Position numbers and translations under genes: made by a program. A stretch of DNA of 22,568 bases from DAOUCP01 sp034432155. GTDB taxonomy: Bacteria; Chloroflexota; Anaerolineae; Epilineales; Epilineaceae. The notes below the pieces were generated by a model, which saw nothing but the letters and a program-made list of their open reading frames with translations, made no database searches and was not told where the DNA came from. Shown here one piece after another: positions 1-5,190 of the stretch. Position 1 is the first letter of the stretch, and the number at the start of each line of letters is the position of its first letter. The stretch is from positions 1 through 22,568 of the forward strand of contig DAOUCP010000050.1 in the NCBI GenBank assembly GCA_034432155.1. Direction: 5' to 3'.

Positions 1-126
1 GTCGGGGGCTACGAAGGTCTCACGCGGCACCTTGCGGAACGCGGCCAGGACCGCCGGATCGAGGATGCCACGTTCCTCCAGTTGCTCGCGCGTCATCCGC
101 TGGCGCACAGCGGCGTAGTCGATCAT
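1..126 (-). CDS. pcm: Protein-L-isoaspartate O-methyltransferase, N-terminal part (runs off the window)
   Basis: The reverse strand is open from an ATG at 126 to the window edge and gives 42 residues with no stop. The reading MTREQLEERGILDPAVLAAF followed by RKVPRETFVAPD matches the conserved N-terminus of PCMT: Met-x-x-x-Gln/Glu-Leu, then Arg-Gly-Ile-x-Asp-x-x-Val-Leu, then Val-Pro-Arg-Glu-x-Phe-Val. The family uses S-adenosylmethionine in the cytosol to methylate isoaspartyl residues, starting repair of aged proteins. The SAM-binding part lies outside the window, so catalytic competence cannot be judged. The gene is divergent from the HDAC-like gene. No strong Shine-Dalgarno is visible, but a promoter-like pair sits just upstream, implying a very short leader. 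Confidence 0.85.
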   Translation of the reverse strand, partial: MIDYAAVRQRMTREQLEERGILDPAVLAAFRKVPRETFVAPD

Positions 127-143
127 CAGCGACGTTCGGCCCG

Positions 144-172
144 ATTATCGACCGCTGGGGGGATGCGGGCAA
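144..172 (-). promoter_or_regulatory. Candidate promoter for the isoaspartyl methyltransferase gene
   Basis: On the minus strand TTGCCC (172-167) is separated by 17 bp from GATAAT (149-144). The -10-like box ends 17 bp before the ATG at 126, so the leader would be about ten bases. The fit to a sigma-70-type promoter is moderate. The -35 overlaps the first unit of the 41-bp repeat array. Confidence 0.4.
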
Positions 173-294
173 GGACGAAGCTGCCGGGGTAGTCGCGTCC
201 GGAGGGCATGAGAGGACGAAGCTCGCCAGGCAGTCGCGCCCGGCCGGTGTGAGAGGACGAAGCTGGCGAGCCAGTCATGTCCGGCCGGCTTGCG
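172..294. repeat. Three tandem 41-bp imperfect repeats
   Basis: Units at 172-212, 213-253 and 254-294 each begin with AGGACGAAGCT and continue with a variable GCC/GCG block, then CAGTC/TAGTC and a CCGGCCGG-like block. All three are exactly 41 bp. The array fills the centre of the divergent pcm/HDAC intergenic region. It is not palindromic and has no spacer structure, so it is not a CRISPR array. No function can be assigned. Confidence 0.85.
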
Positions 295-385
295 CGCTGG
301 CCGGCGGTCGAATGACCGACAGATCAGCCGGCTTGCCGTTGGGCACCGACCAGCATGCTGGGAGCGGGCGCCGGCTCGGCGCGAG

Positions 386-391
386 TATAAT
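386..391 (+). promoter_or_regulatory. TATAAT -10 box upstream of the HDAC-like gene
   Basis: A perfect TATAAT stands out in GC-rich DNA 33 bp before the ATG at 425. No convincing -35 is seen at 16-18 bp spacing, so this would be a -10-dominated promoter or one helped by an activator. Confidence 0.45.
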
Positions 392-424
392 TCCCGGCTC
401 CGGACCGTGGATTGGGGTTGGCCC

Positions 425-1450
425 ATGACGATTGCTTACGCTGCCGTGCCGTCGCTCGAACACAATGACTTCATGCATCCCGAGAACAACTCGCGCGTTC
501 CGGCGGTGATGTGCGGTCTCGAACAGGCCGGTCTGTTGTCGGAGATGCTCGAGATCACGGTGCAGCCGGCGGAGCGGGAACAGATCGCGCGCTGTCACGA
601 TTCGCGGCTCATCGAGGCGCTCGAACAGCGGGTGGCCATGGGGCCGGCGATCATCGATCCTGCGCCGACCTACGTCACCAGCGCTTCGTTCGAGGCAGCG
701 CGGATGTCGGCTGGCGCGGCCATCGCGGGCACGGTGGCGGTGTTGACCGGTCAGGCGGCGGCCGGGGTGGCCGTCATTCGGCCACCGGGCCACCACGCCG
801 AGCCAGAGCGAGCGATGGGCTTCTGCCTGTTCAACAACATCGCCATCGCGGCGCGGGAAGCCCAGGCCCGTGGGGTGCGCAAGATCATGATCGTCGACTT
901 CGATGTGCACCACGGCAACGGGACCCAGAGGGTGTTTTACAGCGATCCCGACGTGCTCTTCGTGTCGAGTCACCAGTGGGGCATCTATCCGGGCACGGGT
1001 GCCGAGAGCGAGACGGGGGCGGATGCCGGCAAGGGCGCGACGGTCAATGTGCCGCTGCCCTCCGGTGCCGGCGATGAGGCACTGGCCAGAATCGCCGACG
1101 AACTCTTGGTGCCGCTGGCCGAGCGATTCCAGCCCGAGCTGTTCCTGGTGAGCGCCGGTTTCGACGGTCACTTCCGTGACCCGTTGGCGAGTCTGCAGTT
1201 CTCGGGCAATGGCTTCCACCGGACGAGTGCCACGCTGGTCGAGTTGGCGCGTCGTCACGCCCACAGTCGCATCTTCTTCGTGATGGAGGGCGGCTACGAT
1301 CTGCCGGCGCTGGCCAATGGGATGGTAAACGTCGTGCGTGCCTTGCGCGGCGATGGTCCGGACGATTCGTTGGGACCGGCGCCGTATCCCGAGCCCGACA
1401 TCTCCGACCTGATCCAGCGCCTGCGCAGTCGGCACGACCTGGACGCGTAG
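425..1450 (+). CDS. Histone deacetylase family / acetylpolyamine-amidohydrolase-like Zn hydrolase
   Basis: A 341-aa cytosolic enzyme of the arginase/deacetylase fold, expected to remove acetyl groups from acetyl-lysine or acetylpolyamines. The active-site set looks complete. The His pair is in PPGHHA (H123, H124). The first metal site is in DFDVHHGNG (D158, D160, H162) and the second Zn Asp is D247 in SAGFDGH, followed by RDPL. The transition-state Tyr is Y291 in EGGYDL. N-terminal H-P-E-N-x-x-R is the usual substrate-entry motif. Length fits the bacterial class II-like/AcuC group. The start at 425 was chosen because it begins the conserved region; a longer open frame to 290 has no family similarity. 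The true substrate (protein, polyamine or acetoin-related) cannot be told from sequence. Confidence 0.9.
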   Translation: MTIAYAAVPSLEHNDFMHPENNSRVPAVMCGLEQAGLLSEMLEITVQPAEREQIARCHDSRLIEALEQRVAMGPAIIDPAPTYVTSASFEAARMSAGAAIAGTVAVLTGQAAAGVAVIRPPGHHAEPERAMGFCLFNNIAIAAREAQARGVRKIMIVDFDVHHGNGTQRVFYSDPDVLFVSSHQWGIYPGTGAESETGADAGKGATVNVPLPSGAGDEALARIADELLVPLAERFQPELFLVSAGFDGHFRDPLASLQFSGNGFHRTSATLVELARRHAHSRIFFVMEGGYDLPALANGMVNVVRALRGDGPDDSLGPAPYPEPDISDLIQRLRSRHDLDA

Positions 1451-1453
1451 CGG

Positions 1454-1471
1454 TCGCCGGCGGGGCGGCGA
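1454..1471 (+). terminator. Weak hairpin directly after the HDAC-like stop codon
   Basis: TCGCCG (1454-1459) pairs with CGGCGA (1466-1471) around a 6-nt loop, four bases after the stop codon. There is no T-run after it, so it is at best a poor intrinsic terminator or an mRNA 3'-end stabiliser. Confidence 0.25.
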
Positions 1472-1614
1472 TAGGCCAGTGGCGCGGCTAGGAAATGACC
1501 TTGGAAACCTGCCCCTGGTAGGCGCCGAATGCTTCGCCCCGCTTTAGCTTCCCCTCATGAAGGATTTAGGCGACGGCGTCATCCTAGGGGCAACAGAGCA
1601 TCCTCCTCCTTGTG

Positions 1615-1668
1615 GCAATGGACCCGGTAGTCCGTGTCTGGGGCGGCGCGGAGTACCGGGTTCATTGC
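1615..1668. promoter_or_regulatory. 15-bp inverted repeat upstream of the small membrane-protein gene
   Basis: The left arm 1615-1629 (GCAATGGACCCGGTA) pairs over all 15 positions with the right arm 1654-1668 (TACCGGGTTCATTGC), with one G-T wobble. The loop is 24 nt. It lies 23 bp upstream of a TACAAT box and 75 bp before the start codon. It could be an operator, a transcribed hairpin or the relic of a small mobile element. No T-run follows, so it is not a classical terminator. Confidence 0.6.
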
Positions 1669-1691
1669 ACGTTCCGACCCTGGCGCTCAGG

Positions 1692-1697
1692 TACAAT
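1692..1697 (+). promoter_or_regulatory. TACAAT -10-like box
   Basis: TACAAT 46 bp before the ATG at 1743. The best -35-like hexamer, TTGCAC at 1665-1670, is 21 bp away and overlaps the inverted-repeat arm, so the promoter is tentative. Confidence 0.35.
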
Positions 1698-1742
1698 CGC
1701 CACAGTCTTGGAAGCCATCACGATTCCGTTGCGGAGGATCCG

Positions 1743-2093
1743 ATGCTAAGCTCCGACGCCTTGTCACAGCTCTTCACCTTGGAGAGCCTCTTGAGCCTGC
1801 ACGGCGCGGCTACGGCCGCCGTCCTCGTTCCGAACGTGCTCGTCTACCTCGTCGGCGCACCCTTTGTGCCCTATGCCAAGTGGGTTTCCTTCGCCATCGC
1901 TGCGGGGCTGGCCTTCCTCGCGGCGGGTCTGGCCACAGAGGCCGGTGAGGTCAAGTGGGTGGTGGCCGCGTTCAACGCCTTCTTGATCTTCGCCGCCGCA
2001 GTCGGAGTGAACGAATCGTTCAGCCGGGTCGCCGACCGTCGCGCGCAGATGGCGGTGGGCACGCGCCGGCGGCCGCCTGTCAGCTGGTTCTGA
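1743..2093 (+). CDS. Small integral membrane protein of unknown function
   Basis: The product is 116 aa. ATG 1743 follows GGAGG at 1733-1737 with good spacing. An upstream in-frame extension to 1557 is rejected because it crosses the inverted repeat and the promoter-like box. I see three hydrophobic segments at about residues 21-39 (TAAVLVPNVLVYLVGAPF), 46-64 (WVSFAIAAGLAFLAAGLA) and 71-90 (VKWVVAAFNAFLIFAAAVGV). A basic, Arg-rich cytoplasmic tail follows. No family is recognised. The last codons (S-W-F-stop) lie inside the first unit of a 34-bp tandem array. The gene is on the same strand as the VanZ-like gene, but 393 bp separate them, so an operon is not obvious. Confidence 0.65.
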   Translation: MLSSDALSQLFTLESLLSLHGAATAAVLVPNVLVYLVGAPFVPYAKWVSFAIAAGLAFLAAGLATEAGEVKWVVAAFNAFLIFAAAVGVNESFSRVADRRAQMAVGTRRRPPVSWF

Positions 2094-2194
2094 GGCTCGC
2101 GCGGTAAGGCCGGCCAGCTAGTTCTGCAGGTGGCGGGGCGAGGCCGGTCAGCTGGTTCTGATGGTGGCACGGCGAGGCCGGTCAGCTAGTTCTC
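2081..2194. repeat. 34-bp tandem repeat array overlapping the membrane-protein stop codon
   Basis: Units begin at 2081, 2115 and 2149, each 34 bp long, with a 12-bp partial fourth unit at 2183. Each starts CAGCTGGTTCTG or CAGCTAGTTCTG and ends in GCGAGGCCGGT or a variant. Unit 1 encodes the last residues and the stop of the upstream gene, so the array looks like repeated duplication of a gene 3' end. Confidence 0.85.
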
Positions 2195-2486
2195 ACGCTG
2201 GCCACCGGAGTCGTCGGAACGGGTGCTGGCGCCAGGGTCGGCAGGCGTGCCGCGGGCCGACGGCGCTGGGGTACCGCGCTGGGCGCATAACCCCCCAAGC
2301 CGACACGTGGCCGCCACCGCCAATGGCGGCGGATGCCCAGCAAGCCCACTCGAACTGCCGCGGCGGGCTTGACGGGCCTGGCTGCGGTGGGCATCATCCG
2401 ACGGGTCGGGACGCGGCATCGTGGTGCGCCGTTCTTGGAGGAGGCCCTTGCGGCGTGTCCGTTGCCGGGCCACCGACCGAGCCGGC
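2195..2486. other. Intergenic stretch without a convincing gene
   Basis: GC-rich spacer between the 34-bp array and the VanZ-like gene. It holds a small stem-loop, CCGCC-AAT-GGCGG (2317-2329), and a 64-codon plus-strand frame from 2333 that overlaps the VanZ-like gene. That frame has no recognisable features, and I do not support it as a gene. No clear promoter was seen. Confidence 0.5.
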
Positions 2487-3092
2487 ATGAAACAGCGTCT
2501 GGTGGCCGCGATCGCGCGCTGGGCTGACGAGTCCCGTCTCGTGCCCCGAAGGGTATGGTGGGCGATCGCCGCTGCGTGGTATGGGCTCATCTTCGGCCTT
2601 TCGGCTGCCCCTGGCCTGGACGCCGTTTCGACGGAGAGCCTGCTCGACCTCATCGCGCTCGGGGATCTGAACGGTCTCATGCGACTCACGGCACACATGA
2701 GCTTGTTCGGGGTGCTCGCCGTATGGCTTTATCTCGCCTTGCGTCCGCAAGGCCGCGCGTCGGCAAGGAAGGGGTTTCCACGGTGGGCGGAGGCAAACGC
2801 GGACGACCCGCGACCAGCTCGCGGACGGCTCCCGCCGCGTGGTCTCGATCGGCCAAGCTTCCGGACGGCTGCCGCGATCCTGCTCACCGGTCTGTTCGGC
2901 ATCAGCGATGAGATTCATCAGCACTACGTGCCCGCCCGCCATGGCCGCGCGCTGGACGCACTCTACGATGCGCTTGGCGCCCTCCTGGTGCTCGGCGTGA
3001 CCATCGCTGCGGTGCGCTGGGCGCGACGCCAGTGTGGCGAGGCTTCGGTGCGCGGGCCTTGGCCGGCGACCGAGGTGACCGATGGCGCGTGA
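2487..3092 (+). CDS. VanZ-like family membrane protein
   Basis: The product is 201 aa. The signature is near the C-terminus: GISDEIHQHYVPARHGRALD followed by ALYDALGALL. This is the S-D-E-x-H-Q-x-x-V-P-x-R...D...D-x-x-G-A pattern of the VanZ-like family. Hydrophobic helices are at about residues 24-38, 68-86, 134-146 and 160-177. A hydrophilic, Arg/Pro-rich insert at about 88-130 is longer than usual. VanZ itself gives low-level teicoplanin resistance; most family members are uncharacterised envelope proteins, so resistance should not be inferred here. ATG 2487 is used because the family's first helix follows it; its Shine-Dalgarno is weak. A GGAGGAGG at 2437-2444 does not serve a well-spaced in-frame start. 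Confidence 0.82.
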   Translation: MKQRLVAAIARWADESRLVPRRVWWAIAAAWYGLIFGLSAAPGLDAVSTESLLDLIALGDLNGLMRLTAHMSLFGVLAVWLYLALRPQGRASARKGFPRWAEANADDPRPARGRLPPRGLDRPSFRTAAAILLTGLFGISDEIHQHYVPARHGRALDALYDALGALLVLGVTIAAVRWARRQCGEASVRGPWPATEVTDGA

Positions 3093-3196
3093 GGCGGTAA
3101 ACCACGGCTCGTTCGGCGCCTGGTGTCGGCGCAAGGCGCTGCCCCGGGGAGGTAGGTGGTGGGGCGGCTGTGCGCCTGGCCCAAGAGAGCTGACGC

Positions 3197-3316
3197 ATGC
3201 GGCGGCAGGGCGTGGCCCCGGTGAGGTGGCTGATGCGGCGATTGGCCGGGCGGCGATCCAGCGGGGCGTATTCTTCGCTGCCGATGGGCGAGCGACACTC
3301 TAAGGGAGGTGGCTGA
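3197..3316 (+). CDS. Possible 39-codon leader ORF coupled to the cytochrome gene
   Basis: ATG 3197, preceded by AGAGAG, opens a 39-codon frame whose stop TGA (3314-3316) overlaps the cytochrome ATG (3316-3318) as TGATG, the classic geometry for translational coupling. Its internal MRRLAGRR resembles the cytochrome N-terminus MRRLGGRW, because the start region is duplicated in the DNA. There is no other similarity. It may be a real leader peptide or just a by-product of the duplication. Confidence 0.3.
   Translation: MRRQGVAPVRWLMRRLAGRRSSGAYSSLPMGERHSKGGG
3223..3253 (+). repeat. Duplicated ribosome-binding/start region, copy 1
   Basis: GAGGTGGCTGATGCGGCG and the following bases (3223-3253) match, with few differences, the true Shine-Dalgarno, start and first codons of the cytochrome gene at 3306-3336 (GAGGTGGCTGATGCGACG...). 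The copies are 83 bp apart, so the duplicated ATG is out of frame with the gene. Confidence 0.7.
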
Positions 3317-3336
3317 TGCGACGGCTGGGCGGACGG
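3306..3336 (+). repeat. Duplicated ribosome-binding/start region, copy 2 (the used start)
   Basis: Second copy of the direct repeat. It includes most of the GGGAGG Shine-Dalgarno (3304-3309) and the ATG at 3316 of the pentaheme cytochrome. GGGAGG with 6-nt spacing makes this the functional copy. Confidence 0.7.
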
Positions 3337-5025
3337 TGGCCGCCACGGTCCTGGCGACGAACGGGCGTTGGCCTAGTGATCCTGCTTTTCGCGGCGTTCG
3401 GTCTGGTCGAGGGCGTCCGATGGATGGCCCGCACCGTTCCGGCGCTGCCGGCGGTACGCGAGTTTCGCCGCCGCGTGTCGCTGCCGGGCTATCCCTCCAG
3501 TGAGGCGCAGTATCCGTCGGCGCAGGAGTGCGCCCGCTGCCACCCGGACCAAGTGGAGGCCTGGGAGCTGACGGCCCATGCGCGGGCAGCCGAGAATCCC
3601 TTGGCGCACGCCAGCATCTGCGGTCGCTGCCACTCGCCCTTGGGTACGCAGCGGGATGCCGAGCACCTGCTCAAGTTCCACGATCTCGTTCCTCAGCCGG
3701 GCATGCCGCAGTCGGCAGCGGAGGGAGTGAGCTGCATCTCGTGCCACGCGCCGGTCCGTATGCCGGAGACCCAAGTGCTCACCTTCTTGCCGACATGGCC
3801 CAACTGGAAAGCGAGCGACCTGGCACTCGAGGTGCTGCCCTTCGAGACGGCGCTGGGAACGTTCGGCCAGGGCACGGTAGCCGATCCGCTGCCGGTGACG
3901 AATTCGTCGCACCCCAGCCAGGTCGATCCGCGGCTGAGTCAGGCAACCCTGTGCGAGCCGTGCCACAATGTGGTGGTCGACAAGGAGCCGCTGACCGCCC
4001 ACGCTGGCTTTGGGCAGGCCAAGGTCCGCTTGCTCACCACTTACGATGAATGGCGTGCCGGCCCCTACGCCCAGAGCGGAAAGACCTGCCAGTCTTGCCA
4101 CATGCCCCGGCAACCGACGCCCGGACCGGCAGCAGTGGTTCCGCCGGGCGAGACCTACGACCGCCCACTGCCAGCTCGACCCCTGGCCGAGCACGCGATC
4201 ATGGGTACCACGACGTTGTTTCCCGCCAGCGGCCCGGTGGTCGCCGAGCAGGAAGAACGAGTCCGCGCTCGCCTGGCCGGCGCGGCGGTGGTGAGCCTCC
4301 AAGTGCCGGATCGTCTGCCGCTCGGGCTGCCCGTCACCCTGACGGTCACCATCACGAACACCGGCGCCGGGCACGAGTTGCCGACCGGCTTTGCCTACTG
4401 GAGCGAAGCCTGGCTCCAGGTTATGGTGTCCGACGGCCGAGGCCAGACTATCTTTGCCTCCGGCGACCTGGACGGCGAAGAGTGGTTGCGGGACGAGTTC
4501 AATCCGCGGGTGCGGTCCGGTGAGCTCGCCTACGACCCGTACCTGCTCTCCCTGCGGGCGCGCCTGGTGAGTGTCGGACCCAACCGATCGCGCTGGCGGC
4601 AGGCGGATGGCTCCTTGCGGATCCCCGATGAGCTGCTGCCGCAGAACTACAACGGCACTCCCATCCTCAGCACGGCGGACTACAACGTCGAACCCATCCT
4701 CAAACAGGTGTACCGTGGCTCGCCGCCGCGACACGTTGGCGACGCGCTGCAGGAGGGCTATGTCCTGCGCTTCGCCGACATCGTCCTGCGCTATGGCGTG
4801 CCGCCCCTGGGCGCGCGGCGGGGGCAATACCCCTTTACCGTCGCCGAGTCGTCCACGGGGCCCATTCGCATTGTGGCCCGTCTGCTCTTGCGCGCCTACT
4901 GGCCGTGGATGCTCTTGCAACAAGAGGAACTGCCGACGCCGCGGCCGAAGCCGACGATCTACGAGGTGGCCCGCGTTGAGAAGGTGGTGCCCTTGACAAG
5001 CCTCCCGCCTGTTGCGGCGAAGTGA
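3316..5025 (+). CDS. Membrane-anchored pentaheme c-type cytochrome
   Basis: The product is 569 aa and starts after GGGAGG with 6-nt spacing. Residues 1-16 are Arg-rich and about 17-34 form a single hydrophobic anchor, so the rest should lie outside the membrane. Five CXXCH heme sites are visible: C72-H76 (CARCH), C102-H106 (CGRCH), C140-H144 (CISCH), C213-H217 (CEPCH) and C258-H262 (CQSCH). The first reads ECARCHPDQVEAW, as in the cytochrome c554/NrfA-like superfamily. No CXXCK is present, so it is not a classical NrfA. Residues about 325-570 form a heme-free beta-rich domain starting VTLTVTITNTGAGHELPTG; the G-H-x-x-P-T-G motif (H353) recurs in multiheme cytochromes and may supply a heme ligand. 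The expected role is extracytoplasmic electron transfer; donor and acceptor are unknown. No cytochrome maturation genes are nearby. Confidence 0.85.
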   Translation: MRRLGGRWPPRSWRRTGVGLVILLFAAFGLVEGVRWMARTVPALPAVREFRRRVSLPGYPSSEAQYPSAQECARCHPDQVEAWELTAHARAAENPLAHASICGRCHSPLGTQRDAEHLLKFHDLVPQPGMPQSAAEGVSCISCHAPVRMPETQVLTFLPTWPNWKASDLALEVLPFETALGTFGQGTVADPLPVTNSSHPSQVDPRLSQATLCEPCHNVVVDKEPLTAHAGFGQAKVRLLTTYDEWRAGPYAQSGKTCQSCHMPRQPTPGPAAVVPPGETYDRPLPARPLAEHAIMGTTTLFPASGPVVAEQEERVRARLAGAAVVSLQVPDRLPLGLPVTLTVTITNTGAGHELPTGFAYWSEAWLQVMVSDGRGQTIFASGDLDGEEWLRDEFNPRVRSGELAYDPYLLSLRARLVSVGPNRSRWRQADGSLRIPDELLPQNYNGTPILSTADYNVEPILKQVYRGSPPRHVGDALQEGYVLRFADIVLRYGVPPLGARRGQYPFTVAESSTGPIRIVARLLLRAYWPWMLLQQEELPTPRPKPTIYEVARVEKVVPLTSLPPVAAK

Positions 5026-5062
5026 GGGTTCTGGCGGCGAGCCAAGCCGGGCGGTAGTGTGT

Positions 5063-5190
5063 TTGGCGTTGGGGGGTGCCAAGCGGTGATGCGGTTGGCG
5101 TTAGGGGGGTGCCAAGCGGTGATGCGGTTGGCGTTAGGCAGGGCCAGGCGGTGAGGCGGTTGGCGTTGGGCGGAGCCAGGCTGGGGGCGG
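5063..5190. repeat. 32-33-bp tandem repeats overlapping the start of the lipoprotein gene
   Basis: The core TTGGCGTT recurs at 5063, 5095, 5128 and 5160, with units of 32, 33 and 32 bp. Each carries GTGCCAAGCGGTGATGCG or a diverged form. The last unit is the actual start of the lipoprotein gene (GTG 5151 plus the first codons). The array therefore looks like tandem duplication of that gene's start codon and signal-peptide n-region. Confidence 0.85.
5089..5154 (+). CDS. Possible 21-codon leader ORF overlapping the lipoprotein start
   Basis: ATG 5089 (with a second in-frame ATG at 5122) reads MRLALGGCQAV-MRLALGRARR and stops at TGA 5152-5154. That stop overlaps the GTG start at 5151-5153 as GTGA. 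It repeats the n-region of the lipoprotein (MRRLALGG) in another frame and could couple translation. It could equally be an accident of the repeat array. Confidence 0.25.
   Translation: MRLALGGCQAVMRLALGRARR

Noticed and set aside
172..294. CRISPR array
   Set aside because: The three units are contiguous, with no spacers between them. There is no palindromic repeat and no cas gene in the window.
275..1435. 386-codon minus-strand open frame
   Set aside because: It is antisense to the HDAC-like gene, whose motifs are complete. High GC content creates long antisense frames, and its translation is Arg/His-rich without motifs.
2333..2527. 64-codon plus-strand ORF before the VanZ-like gene
   Set aside because: It overlaps the VanZ-like start in another frame, lacks a clear ribosome site and has no recognisable feature beyond a short hydrophobic run.
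2487..3092. Glycopeptide resistance gene
   Set aside because: Only family-level VanZ similarity is seen and no vanHAX-type genes are nearby. Most members of this family are not resistance genes.
3082..3303. 73-codon plus-strand ORF between the VanZ-like and cytochrome genes
   Set aside because: It starts inside the VanZ-like gene, has Gly/Arg-rich composition and reads through the duplicated start region; no support.
3373..5082. 569-codon minus-strand open frame
   Set aside because: It is the antisense shadow of the cytochrome gene with five CXXCH sites. Its translation has no domain.
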